Of a stretch of DNA of 28,896 nt, positions 7,121-15,492 are shown piece by piece. Within the stretch, counting starts at the first letter, position 1; each line of letters begins with the position of its first letter. Origin of the DNA: UBA9732 sp031935845 (GTDB taxonomy: Bacteria; Spirochaetota; Spirochaetia; Sphaerochaetales; Sphaerochaetaceae); assembly GCA_031935845.1 (NCBI GenBank), contig JAJBWA010000012.1, forward strand, positions 1 through 28,896. Direction: 5' to 3'. The notes under the pieces were generated by a model, which did no database searches, had not been told where the DNA came from, and saw nothing but the letters and a program-made list of their open reading frames with translations. The position numbers and the translations under genes are program-made.

Positions 7121-8557
7121 ATGTTCAAGACAGCTGACGGACGCAAGTTCGACATCTACAAGGATTCGGTACACGACAATCTGTTCATGGTTGCCGCAGA
7201 GGACAGGGACTATTTCGTCGCAGATCCGGCGCTTGGTTTCAAGGGAGAGGCCGTCAAGGCTGACGGAAAGGATTGGACACTGGCTCCGCTTACGCATGAG
7301 AATGCAGAGAAGATGCGCGCCCTTTATCCCTGGACGGCTCCGTCAAGAGTACTTGACAGGGACAAGACAATGGGAGTAGGTGACCGCCTCGGCATAGCCA
7401 CCGACGGACATCTTCGCGTGTTCAAGAAGTACACTGAGATCACTCCCATCCTGTCACAGCAGTCCATCAGGGAGCTGAACCTCACCAACAGGACATTTGC
7501 CGATGTCATCGACAGTGCAAGCTTTGCGGTCTTCAGATGCGGATACACCACAGGCTGGGGCGCAGACGGCGACCACGTCAAGACGGCTTCCGAGGTTTCC
7601 TACGCACTGGACAGCGGATGCACCATGATCACGCTGGACTGCAGCGAGCAGATCGACAACACCATCGAGGGTCTTTCGAAGGCCGAGGTCCTTGCAAAGT
7701 ACAAGCCGGTCAAGGAACTCGAGGACATCTATATGAACAAGAGCTTTGATGTAGGCGAGGGCGTGACCATCAGCTTTGACGAGGAACTCTACAAGAGAAC
7801 CGTCCTGATCTACAGCGAGGCAATCAAGCATGCAGTAGACATCTTCTTCAACCTGATCATGAAGAACGGAAAGCAGGTCGCGGATTTCGAGGTCTCCATC
7901 GACGAGACAATGACTCCCACACTGCCGGCACAGCACTTCTTCGTGGCCAACGAGCTGACCAGAAAGGGTGTCAGGGTTTCAACCGTGGCTCCGAGATTCT
8001 GCGGCGAGTTCCAGAAGGGAATTGACTACATAGGCGATCTCAAGCAGTTTGCAGCCGAGATGAAGATCCATGCCGCCATCTCAAGGCATTTCGGATACAA
8101 GATCTCCATCCACAGCGGTTCGGACAAGTTCTCCATCTTCCCGTCCGCAGGCCGCGAGACAAAGGGCCGCTTCCACCTCAAGACCGCCGGAACCAACTGG
8201 CTCGAGGCCATGAAGCTTGTCGCCATGAAGGATCCTGCCCTATACAGGGAAGTCCATGCCTACGCACTTACCGCCTTCAAAGCTGCAACGGCCTATTATC
8301 ATGTCACCACGCAGCTTTCAAGGATTCCGGATCTGGCAACATTGTCTGATGCACAGCTTCCGGATCTGTTCAAGCACAACGATTCAAGGCAGCTGATCCA
8401 CATCACATACGGTCTGATTCTGAACGAGAAGAATCCGGACGGTTCATATAAGTTCAAGGACAGGCTGTACTCCATCTGGAGAAAGTATAGGGAAGAGTAC
8501 GCCGAGTTGCTGTACAGACACATCGGCCGCCATGCAAGCGAAATACTGATGAAATAA
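7121..8557 (+). CDS. uxaE: Tagaturonate epimerase (UxaE)
   Basis: UxaE epimerises D-tagaturonate to D-fructuronate, so that galacturonate and glucuronate breakdown share one branch; the enzyme was first described in Thermotoga. The 478-residue product matches the family along its length as I recognise it. Features include MGVGDRLG near the N terminus, the glycine-rich GYTTGWGADGDHVKT stretch and the C-terminal SIFPSAGRETKGRFHLKTAG region (abbreviated). The GG(A)GG at 7108-7112 places the start at 7121; an in-frame ATG at 7106 overlaps that site and is rejected. It is the first gene of a six-gene operon, 25 bp before uxuB. No signal peptide is seen; the protein is cytoplasmic and probably metal-dependent. 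The assignment rests on family recognition plus its strong context between gntR, uxuB and uxaC. Confidence 0.88.
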   Translation: MFKTADGRKFDIYKDSVHDNLFMVAAEDRDYFVADPALGFKGEAVKADGKDWTLAPLTHENAEKMRALYPWTAPSRVLDRDKTMGVGDRLGIATDGHLRVFKKYTEITPILSQQSIRELNLTNRTFADVIDSASFAVFRCGYTTGWGADGDHVKTASEVSYALDSGCTMITLDCSEQIDNTIEGLSKAEVLAKYKPVKELEDIYMNKSFDVGEGVTISFDEELYKRTVLIYSEAIKHAVDIFFNLIMKNGKQVADFEVSIDETMTPTLPAQHFFVANELTRKGVRVSTVAPRFCGEFQKGIDYIGDLKQFAAEMKIHAAISRHFGYKISIHSGSDKFSIFPSAGRETKGRFHLKTAGTNWLEAMKLVAMKDPALYREVHAYALTAFKAATAYYHVTTQLSRIPDLATLSDAQLPDLFKHNDSRQLIHITYGLILNEKNPDGSYKFKDRLYSIWRKYREEYAELLYRHIGRHASEILMK

Positions 8558-8582
8558 AAAAGGACAACGGGGAGGTTCGGTT

Positions 8583-10181
8583 TTGAAGCTGAATATCAAG
8601 AGCGTCGAGAACGCTGAATCTAGGAAACAGTGGATTGCCAAGGGCTACAAGCTGCCTGAGTACAATATCGAAGAGATGAGGAAGAACACCGCCAAGGCTC
8701 CCAAGTGGGTTCATTTCGGCGGAGGCAACATCTTCAGGATCTTCCTGGCCGCAAGGATGCAGGATCTCCTGAACAAGGGACTTGCCGACAGCGGAATCAT
8801 CGTAGGCGAGGGTTTCGACCCTGAGGTTGTGGAGAAGGGCTATGCTCCCTACGACAACCTCAACATCAACGTCACGCTCAAGGCTGACGGAACCATAGAC
8901 AAGGAAGTCTGCGCTTCCGTGGCCGATGCCATCATCTGCAGCACGCAGAGACCGGATGACTGGAAGAGATTCGTCGGCATCTTCACTAATCCCTCGCTCC
9001 AGATGGTGAGCTTCACCATCACGGAGAAGGGCTATGCAACGGCTCCCGGCTATGTGCAGGAAGACATCCTCAGAGGTCCCGAGAAGTGCACCACCATCTG
9101 CTGCATGGTCGTGGCCCTGCTCAACGAGCGCTTCAAGGCCGGAGCACATCCCATTGCAGTGGTGAGCATGGACAACTGCTCTCAGAACGGCCTCAAGCTG
9201 TTCACGGGAGTGTCAACCATAGCAAAGCGCTGGGCCGAGATGGGCTTTGTCTCACAGGCATTCGTGGACTGGCTCTGCGATGAGAAGAAGGTCAGCTTCC
9301 CGTGGTCCATGATCGACAAGATCACTCCCAGGCCTGATCCGATGGTAGCCGAGGCCATTCACAAGGACGGAATCGAGGACATGGATGTCATCATCACTGC
9401 CAAGAGGTCCTATGTGGCTGCATTCGTCAACTCCGAGGAGTGCGAGTATCTGGTTGTCGAGGACAAGTTCCCCAACGGCAGACCTGCACTGGACAAGGCC
9501 GGCGTGTACTTCACGGACCGCGACACCGTCACCAAGGTGGAGCGCATGAAGGTCTGCACATGCCTGAATCCGCTGCACACCGCAATGAGCGTCATGGGAT
9601 GCATCCTGGGCTACACCAAGATCTCCGACGAGATGAAGGACGAGGACATCGTCAAGTACATCAAGAGACTGGGATACATCGAGGGACTTCCCGTCGTCAC
9701 GGACCCCGGAATCCTTTCTCCCAAGTCTTTCATCGACGATGTCGTTTACAAGAGACTTCCCAACCCGTTCATGCCGGATACTCCGCAGAGGATCGCCACC
9801 GACACAAGCCAGAAGCTTGCAATCCGTTTCGGCGAGACCGTCAAGGAGTATCAGGCCAAGGGTCTGGATCTCGGAAACCTCAAGGTTGTCCCCGTTGTTC
9901 TGGCATCATGGCTCAGATATCTTCTTGCCGTGGATGACAACGGACAGCCGTTCGAGCTCAGCCCGGATCCGCTTGCAGAGTCCGCACATGCCGATATCGC
10001 AGGTATCGAATTCGCCAAGCCGCTCAAGGCCGGTGCCCTGGACAAGATCCTTTCCAGAGAAGACATCTGGGGTTACAACGTCCTGAAGTCACCGCTCAAG
10101 GATGCCGTCATCTCCGCTTTCGAGAGCATGAACGCAGGTCCGGGAGCAGTGAGGGCAACTCTTCACAAGACAGTAGGTTGA
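8583..10181 (+). CDS. uxuB: Mannitol dehydrogenase-family oxidoreductase, probable fructuronate reductase (UxuB)
   Basis: The 532-residue protein belongs to the long-chain polyol/mannonate dehydrogenase family. It probably reduces D-fructuronate to D-mannonate with NAD(P)H. The N-terminal Rossmann motif is VHFGGGNIFR (43-52). The family's catalytic Lys-Asn-His set is seen as K323, N329 and H332 in MKVCTCLNPLH. The Lys-to-Asn gap is one residue longer than in classical MKLRMLNGSH members, so it is a divergent branch. It starts at TTG (8583), chosen because GGGGAGG (8569-8575) is ideally spaced and the N terminus fits. It sits directly after uxaE, whose product is its expected substrate. Tagaturonate reductase (UxaB) or a mannitol/arabinitol dehydrogenase are alternatives, but UxaE makes a separate UxaB unnecessary. 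Confidence 0.85.
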   Translation: MKLNIKSVENAESRKQWIAKGYKLPEYNIEEMRKNTAKAPKWVHFGGGNIFRIFLAARMQDLLNKGLADSGIIVGEGFDPEVVEKGYAPYDNLNINVTLKADGTIDKEVCASVADAIICSTQRPDDWKRFVGIFTNPSLQMVSFTITEKGYATAPGYVQEDILRGPEKCTTICCMVVALLNERFKAGAHPIAVVSMDNCSQNGLKLFTGVSTIAKRWAEMGFVSQAFVDWLCDEKKVSFPWSMIDKITPRPDPMVAEAIHKDGIEDMDVIITAKRSYVAAFVNSEECEYLVVEDKFPNGRPALDKAGVYFTDRDTVTKVERMKVCTCLNPLHTAMSVMGCILGYTKISDEMKDEDIVKYIKRLGYIEGLPVVTDPGILSPKSFIDDVVYKRLPNPFMPDTPQRIATDTSQKLAIRFGETVKEYQAKGLDLGNLKVVPVVLASWLRYLLAVDDNGQPFELSPDPLAESAHADIAGIEFAKPLKAGALDKILSREDIWGYNVLKSPLKDAVISAFESMNAGPGAVRATLHKTVG

Positions 10182-10202
10182 GATAAAAAGGGGAATTACA
10201 AA

Positions 10203-11279
10203 ATGCTTAAACTTAGAGAAAACAGCAAATACGATCTTGTCTGCCCCACCAGCATGGGTGTCAGAATCACACCGGTCAACAGGCTTCCCGTCCACACAAG
10301 CCGTCTCTTTGAGCTTCAGTCCACCAGCGCGGAAAGCAACGTCCTCAACGTCAGCGCCTCGCTCGGACTCAAGACCATGGTCCTCACGGCATTCGTCAAG
10401 GAAAGTCCGATTGCCCAGTTCATCAAGGCCGAACTCCGCTTCAGGAACATCGATTACTGCGGACCCGAGGTCGAGCAGGGCGGTGCCTGGGGATACAGGC
10501 ATCAGTTCAACATCGCCGACAGCGGATTCGGCAGCCGCGGACCCAGAGTATGGAACGACAGGTCCGGTGAGGTAGGCAGAACCCTCAAGGCATCTGATTT
10601 CGATCTCAAGAAGATTTTCGAGGAAGACGGCGTCAGGATCCTGCATCTTTCAGGTCTGATTGCGGCACTCAGCCACGAGACCACACAGTTCTGTCTTGAT
10701 GTGGCAAGGGCGGCAAAGAAGAACGGCACTCTGATTGCCTTTGACCTCAACTACCGTGCATCGTTCTGGAAGGGCCGCGAGGCCGAGCTTTCCGCTGCAT
10801 TCAGCGAGATTGCTTCCGTTGCAGACATCCTTGTGGGCAACGAGGAAGACTTCCAGCTCTGTCTGGGCATGAAGGGACCCGAGGCCGGCGGCAAGGATCT
10901 TGCCAACAAGATCGAGCAGTTCAAGGGAATGATCGGAGAGGTCAAGAAGGCCTATCCGAACGCCCAGGTCTACGCCACCACACTCAGAGAGGTCGTAAGC
11001 GCCAACGAGCACAACTGGGGCGCACTTGTCAGAGTCGGTGACAACTGGTATGAAGAGCTTCCCAGACCCATTCAGGTCATGGACAGAATCGGCGGCGGCG
11101 ACGGATTCGTCGGCGGACTTCTCTATGCAATCCTTTCCGGAAAGGCAGAGGAAGACTGGATCAAGTACGGCTGGGCAACCGGCGTTCTCGCAACAACTGT
11201 CCTCTCGGACTACGGTACGCCGGCTGATGAGGATCAGATCATGTCAATCTACAAGGGCAATGCCCGTGTCAAGAGGTAA
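10203..11279 (+). CDS. PfkB-family sugar/sugar-acid kinase (KDG kinase-like; gluconate kinase possible)
   Basis: This 358-residue ribokinase-family enzyme phosphorylates a sugar or sugar acid with ATP. The catalytic region DRIGGGDGFVGG has D300 as the base; the usual GAGD anion hole reads GGGD. FDLNYRASFW is typical of 2-keto-3-deoxygluconate (KDG) kinases. However, the substrate-lid region (YRHQFNIADSGFGSRGPR) does not resemble the classical KdgK segment. Context suggests two options. It could be KDG kinase, with uxuA and eda elsewhere. Or it could be a gluconate kinase feeding the adjacent gnd, which begins only 3 bp after its stop and whose Shine-Dalgarno lies in its last codons. That tight coupling to gnd favours a 6-phosphogluconate product, by inference only. 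Confidence 0.85.
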   Translation: MLKLRENSKYDLVCPTSMGVRITPVNRLPVHTSRLFELQSTSAESNVLNVSASLGLKTMVLTAFVKESPIAQFIKAELRFRNIDYCGPEVEQGGAWGYRHQFNIADSGFGSRGPRVWNDRSGEVGRTLKASDFDLKKIFEEDGVRILHLSGLIAALSHETTQFCLDVARAAKKNGTLIAFDLNYRASFWKGREAELSAAFSEIASVADILVGNEEDFQLCLGMKGPEAGGKDLANKIEQFKGMIGEVKKAYPNAQVYATTLREVVSANEHNWGALVRVGDNWYEELPRPIQVMDRIGGGDGFVGGLLYAILSGKAEEDWIKYGWATGVLATTVLSDYGTPADEDQIMSIYKGNARVKR

Positions 11280-11282
11280 TTT

Positions 11283-12737
11283 ATGGCCAAGAAAGCAGAT
11301 ATCGGATTAATCGGACTTGCCGTCATGGGCGAGAACCTTGTCATGAACATGGAGTCCAAGGGCTTCACCGTAGCAGTCTTCAACCGCACAGTGGAGAAGG
11401 TGGACAACTTCACCAACGGAAGGGCAAAAGGCAAGAACATCATCGGCTGCCACAGCATCCAGGAGCTTGCAGACAATCTTTCCAGACCCAGGAAGGTCCT
11501 GCTTCTGGTCAAGGCCGGTCAGGCAGTGGATGACTTCATTGAGAAGCTTCTTCCCGTCCTGGAGCCGGGCGATGTCATCATCGACAGCGGCAACAGCCAT
11601 TTCCCAGACACCATCAGAAGATGTGAATACGTCGAGTCCAAGGGACTTCTCTACATCGGAACCGGAATCTCCGGCGGCGAGGAGGGTGCCCTCAAGGGTC
11701 CCTCGATGATGCCCGGCGGATCCCCCGCTGCATGGCCTCTCGTAAAGCCGATCTTCCAGGCCGTCAGCGCCAAGGTCGAGGACGGAAGTCCCTGCTGCGA
11801 CTGGGTCGGAAACGGCGGTGCAGGCCACTTTGTGAAGATGGTCCACAACGGAATCGAGTACGGCGACATGCAGCTCATCTGCGAGGCCTATCAGCTCATG
11901 AAGGACCTTCTGGGCATGAATGCCGACGAGATGCACAAGGTCTTCACGCAGTGGAACAAGACCGAGCTCGACAGCTATCTCATCCAGATCACCAGCGAGA
12001 TCCTGGCCAAGAAGGACGAGGACGGAAAGCCTCTGGTTGACAAGATCCTTGACACCGCAGGTCAGAAGGGTACCGGAAAGTGGACGGGAATCGCTGCCCT
12101 CGACGAGGGTGTTCCCCTTACGCTGATCGGCGAGGCCGTCTTTGCACGCTGCCTGTCTGCAATGAAGGCAGAGCGTGTCGAAGCCGCCGCCGAGTACAAG
12201 GTAAGGAGAGAAAAGTACAACGGCGACAAGGCCGAGATGATAGAGAACATCCGCAAGGCCCTGCTTGCATCCAAGATCATCAGCTACGCCCAGGGCTATG
12301 TCCTGATGAAGGCTGCTGCCAAGAACTACGGCTGGGACCTCAACTACGGCGGAATCGCACTCATGTGGAGAGGCGGCTGCATCATCCGCTCTACATTCCT
12401 CGGCAAGATCAAGGAAGCCTACGACAAGAATCCGGAGCTTTCCAACCTGCTGCTTGACCCGTACTTCAAGTCCCTCATCCAGAGCCTTGTCCCGGCATGG
12501 AGAAAGGTCGTGGCCAACGCCGCTCTCTGCGGAATCCCCACACCTGCCTTCTCAAGCGCACTGAGCTATTTCGACGGCTACACCACCGACAGACTTCCCG
12601 CAAACCTGCTGCAGGCCCAGAGGGACTACTTCGGTGCCCATACCTACGAGAGAGTGGATGCCGAAAGAGGCAAGTTCTTCCATACCAACTGGACAGGTGA
12701 GGGCGGTTCAACCTCCGCTTCCACGTATAACGCCTGA
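11283..12737 (+). CDS. gnd: 6-phosphogluconate dehydrogenase, decarboxylating
   Basis: Gnd oxidatively decarboxylates 6-phosphogluconate to ribulose-5-phosphate, giving CO2 and NADPH. The 484-residue length and the motifs are those of the long dimeric form. They are the Rossmann GLAVMGENLVMNMESKGF, the signature GISGGEEGALKGPSMMPGG, the substrate and catalytic KMVHNGIEYGDMQ, and C-terminal TDRLPANLLQAQRDYFGAHTYER (part of the substrate site). AGAGG at 11272-11276 overlaps the end of the kinase gene, so translation is coupled. A full-length gnd inside a hexuronate operon is not part of the usual KDG route and suggests that the operon's carbon passes through 6-phosphogluconate. Confidence 0.97.
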   Translation: MAKKADIGLIGLAVMGENLVMNMESKGFTVAVFNRTVEKVDNFTNGRAKGKNIIGCHSIQELADNLSRPRKVLLLVKAGQAVDDFIEKLLPVLEPGDVIIDSGNSHFPDTIRRCEYVESKGLLYIGTGISGGEEGALKGPSMMPGGSPAAWPLVKPIFQAVSAKVEDGSPCCDWVGNGGAGHFVKMVHNGIEYGDMQLICEAYQLMKDLLGMNADEMHKVFTQWNKTELDSYLIQITSEILAKKDEDGKPLVDKILDTAGQKGTGKWTGIAALDEGVPLTLIGEAVFARCLSAMKAERVEAAAEYKVRREKYNGDKAEMIENIRKALLASKIISYAQGYVLMKAAAKNYGWDLNYGGIALMWRGGCIIRSTFLGKIKEAYDKNPELSNLLLDPYFKSLIQSLVPAWRKVVANAALCGIPTPAFSSALSYFDGYTTDRLPANLLQAQRDYFGAHTYERVDAERGKFFHTNWTGEGGSTSASTYNA

Positions 12738-12750
12738 TAGAGGAAATGAG

Positions 12751-13992
12751 ATGCTGACAGACAGACAGATCAAAGACATGGTTGTAGCTGCCCTTGAGCA
12801 GTACAATCCCAAAAACCTGCTGATGGTAGTGCCTGATTATACAAGGTGCTTCTCCAATGCAGGCCTGATAGCCAACATCGCCTATCACTGGGCTGTTGAC
12901 AACGGCAGGGGCGTGGAGCTCCTGGAAGCTCTGGGAACCCATGTGCCGATGACCGAGAAGGAAATCAGGGCCATGTACGGAGATATCCCGCTTGAGAAGT
13001 TCCACGGACACGACTGGAGACACGATGTGGTTAACATCGGCGAAGTTCCGGCTTCCTATGTCTCAGAAGTCACGGAAGGCCTGTGGAAGAAGGGCGTGGC
13101 CGTCGAGGTCAACAGGATGGTCATCGATCCTGCCTTTGATCTGGTTCTGTCCATCGGACAGGTCGTCCCGCACGAGGTCATAGGAATGGCCAACCAGGCC
13201 AAGAACCTCTTTGTGGGTGCCGGAGGATCCGACATGATCAACCAGAGCCACATCATCGGTGCTGTCTACGGCATGGAGAGGATGATGGGCCGCGATTTAA
13301 CTCCGGTCAGGAAGATCTTTGACTATGCCCTGGAACATTTCCTTTCCAAGAAGGCAAATATCCTGTGGATGCTCACCGTATGCACGGCTCCGGACGACAA
13401 GATACAGACCCACGGTCTGTTCATCGGACAGGGCCGCAAACCGCTTGAGGATGCCGTGAAGCTTGCCCAGGAGAAGAACATCGACTATGTGGAGACCGGC
13501 ATTAAGAAATGCGTGGTCTACCTCAACGAGAACGAGTTCCACAGCACCTGGCTGGGCAACAAGAGCGTGTACCGCACCAGAATGGCCATAGCCGACGGCG
13601 GCGAGCTGATCGTGCTTGCACCTGCTGTAGACAAGTTCGGCGAGGACAAGACCAATGACGCGCTGATCCGCAAGTACGGTTACAAGGGCAGGATCCACAC
13701 GCTGGAGCTGCTCAATGCCAACGAGGACCTTCAGGCCAACATGGGCGTTGCCGCACACCTGATCCACGGATCAAGCGACGGCAGATTCAGCATCACCTAT
13801 GCCGTGAGGGATATTTCACAGAAGGAGATCGAGGATGCAGGCTTCAAGGCTGCTTCCTACGATGAGATGGTGAAGAAGTATGATCCTGCAAAGCTCAAGT
13901 ACGGCTACAACACCGTCGACGGCGAGGAGATCTTCTACATCCCGAACCCGGCTCTGGGTCTCTGGATAAACCGCGAGAAATTCAATTCCTGA
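12751..13992 (+). CDS. LarA-family nickel-pincer 2-hydroxyacid racemase/epimerase (candidate gluconate/mannonate 2-epimerase)
   Basis: The 413-residue protein is a homologue of nickel-dependent lactate racemase LarA (DUF2088). It keeps the cofactor and catalytic residues: DYTR (29-32), H64 in LGTHVPMTE, H141 in VVPHEVIG, K151 in NQAKNLFVG (the lysine that tethers the nickel-pincer nucleotide in LarA) and H167 in NQSHIIG. The H141-K151 and K151-H167 spacings equal those of LarA H174-K184-H200. The family inverts C2 of 2-hydroxy acids by hydride transfer; from memory, one homologue group has D-gluconate 2-epimerase activity, i.e. gluconate/mannonate interconversion. Its position after gnd fits that substrate. 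The start at 12751 has GAGGAAATGAG upstream; a longer ORF reading back into gnd is rejected. LarB, LarC and LarE maturation proteins must be encoded elsewhere. Confidence 0.85.
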   Translation: MLTDRQIKDMVVAALEQYNPKNLLMVVPDYTRCFSNAGLIANIAYHWAVDNGRGVELLEALGTHVPMTEKEIRAMYGDIPLEKFHGHDWRHDVVNIGEVPASYVSEVTEGLWKKGVAVEVNRMVIDPAFDLVLSIGQVVPHEVIGMANQAKNLFVGAGGSDMINQSHIIGAVYGMERMMGRDLTPVRKIFDYALEHFLSKKANILWMLTVCTAPDDKIQTHGLFIGQGRKPLEDAVKLAQEKNIDYVETGIKKCVVYLNENEFHSTWLGNKSVYRTRMAIADGGELIVLAPAVDKFGEDKTNDALIRKYGYKGRIHTLELLNANEDLQANMGVAAHLIHGSSDGRFSITYAVRDISQKEIEDAGFKAASYDEMVKKYDPAKLKYGYNTVDGEEIFYIPNPALGLWINREKFNS

Positions 13993-14009
13993 CAGGACAG
14001 GAGGTTATT

Positions 14010-15401
14010 ATGAAAAAGTTCATGGACAAGGACTTTCTGCTGAACAATGATTGCGCTGTGAGGCTTTATCACGATTATGCCGAGCAGATGCCCATCTTCG
14101 ACTATCACTGCCACCTGATTCCTGCGGAGATCGCTGCGGACAAGCGCGAGCCCAGCATCACCAGCGCATGGCTGTACGGTGACCACTACAAGTGGAGACA
14201 GATGCGCACCAACGGTTACGACGAGACTCAGGGAGATGACTTCGAGAAGTTCCTCCATTACGCCGACACCGTGGCCCATGCCATCGGAAACCCGCTGTAC
14301 CACTGGTCCCATCTGGAGCTGCAGAGGTTCTTCGGAATCGATACTCCTCTTTCTCCCAAGACTGCACGTGAGATCTATGACGAGGCCAACCGCAAGCTTG
14401 CAACCGATCCTTCGCTGGATGCCTACGGAATCTTCAGGAAGTTCAACGTCTACGCCGTAGGTACAACCGATGATCCTGCCGATACGCTTGAGCACCATAT
14501 TGCCATAAAGAAGGCAGGAAAGACCGCTACAAAGGTCATTCCGTCATTCAGACCCGACAAGGCCATGAACATCGATGCCGCAGGATTCAACGAATACATC
14601 GACAAGCTGGCTGCGGCTGCTGATGTGAAGATCACAGGATGTGCCGATGTCATGACGGCTCTTGCCAAGAGGCTGGACTGGTTCGTGGAAAACGGTTGTC
14701 TTGCAACAGACCATGCAATAATTGTTCCGCCTTATGCTCCGGCAAGTGATCAGAAGGTCAACGAGGTCTTCCTCAAGGCCCGCGCCGGACAGGACGTGAC
14801 TGCAGAGGAGGCCGAGATCTACAGGACATATATCCTGATGAACCTTGCGCAGGAGTATTCCAAGAGGAACATTGCCATGCAGCTGCACATGCAGAGCTCC
14901 AGGAACAACAATACACGTGGTTTCAAAAAGCTCGGACCGGATACCGGATATGATGGTGTGGCAGACTACGAGGTTGCGGAAAAGCTCTCGAGGTTCCTTG
15001 ACACTCTGGACAGCAAAAACGCACTTCCCAAGACCATCATCTATTCGCTGAATCCCAAGGATTACTATTCCATCGGAACCCTGATGGGCTGCTTCCAGCG
15101 CGACATCCCGGGCAAGATCCAGATGGGAAGCGCATGGTGGTTCTGCGATCATATCGACGGAATGACGGAACAGATGAGGGTTCTCGGAAACCTCGGACTC
15201 CTCTCGAGATTCATCGGAATGCTTACCGACAGCCGTTCGTTCCTGTCCTATCCCAGGCATGAGTACTTCAGGAGGATCCTGTGCAACATGCTCGGAACCT
15301 GGATGGAAGAGGGTGAGATTCCGGCAGACTTCGATCTTGTCGGAGGCATGGTCCAGGATATCTCGTTCAACAATGCCAAGAGGTATTTCGAGGGAAAGTA
15401 A
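14010..15401 (+). CDS. uxaC: Glucuronate/galacturonate isomerase (UxaC)
   Basis: UxaC converts D-glucuronate to D-fructuronate and D-galacturonate to D-tagaturonate, the entry step of the pathway. The 463-residue protein has the amidohydrolase-like HxH zinc motif at H33/H35 (PIFDYHCHLIPAEIA), the family YAVGTTDDPADTLEHH segment (abbreviated) and a normal family length. AGGAGG (13999-14004) lies 5 nt before the ATG, and the gene is 17 bp after the LarA homologue. It is the last gene of the operon and is followed by a GC-rich hairpin. No signal peptide is seen; the protein is cytoplasmic. With UxaE and UxuB it completes hexuronate conversion to mannonate within one transcript. Confidence 0.96.
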   Translation: MKKFMDKDFLLNNDCAVRLYHDYAEQMPIFDYHCHLIPAEIAADKREPSITSAWLYGDHYKWRQMRTNGYDETQGDDFEKFLHYADTVAHAIGNPLYHWSHLELQRFFGIDTPLSPKTAREIYDEANRKLATDPSLDAYGIFRKFNVYAVGTTDDPADTLEHHIAIKKAGKTATKVIPSFRPDKAMNIDAAGFNEYIDKLAAAADVKITGCADVMTALAKRLDWFVENGCLATDHAIIVPPYAPASDQKVNEVFLKARAGQDVTAEEAEIYRTYILMNLAQEYSKRNIAMQLHMQSSRNNNTRGFKKLGPDTGYDGVADYEVAEKLSRFLDTLDSKNALPKTIIYSLNPKDYYSIGTLMGCFQRDIPGKIQMGSAWWFCDHIDGMTEQMRVLGNLGLLSRFIGMLTDSRSFLSYPRHEYFRRILCNMLGTWMEEGEIPADFDLVGGMVQDISFNNAKRYFEGK

Positions 15402-15424
15402 GACTTTTACTTCCTTTTTTACGG

Positions 15425-15456
15425 AATCCGCAGCTCAGGCTGCGGATTTCTGTTAT
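15425..15456 (+). terminator. Hairpin terminator after uxaC
   Basis: A perfect 10-bp stem (AATCCGCAGC / GCTGCGGATT) with a TCAG loop is followed by a modest T-rich stretch (TTTCTGTTAT). The stem is strong but the T-tract is interrupted, so read-through into the lipoprotein gene is possible. Confidence 0.7.
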
Positions 15457-15459
15457 AAT
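15451..15459 (+). promoter_or_regulatory. Extended -10 promoter of the lipoprotein gene
   Basis: TGTTATAAT carries a perfect -10 with the TGn extension. No good -35 exists, because the terminator stem occupies that position. Confidence 0.5.
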
Positions 15460-15492
15460 GGGCTTATCCGTATGTTACTTGGGAGGCATATG

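Noticed and set aside
12634..12750. N-terminal extension of the LarA homologue into gnd
   Set aside because: It overlaps the strongly conserved gnd C terminus; the start at 12751 has its own ribosome-binding site and fits the family.
12751..13992. Lactate racemase as the literal function
   Set aside because: No lactate gene is nearby; the surrounding genes all act on sugar acids, so the family name should not be taken as the substrate.
15259..15492. Long upstream extension of the lipoprotein ORF
   Set aside because: It reads through uxaC and the terminator; the signal peptide and GGGAGG set the start at 15493.
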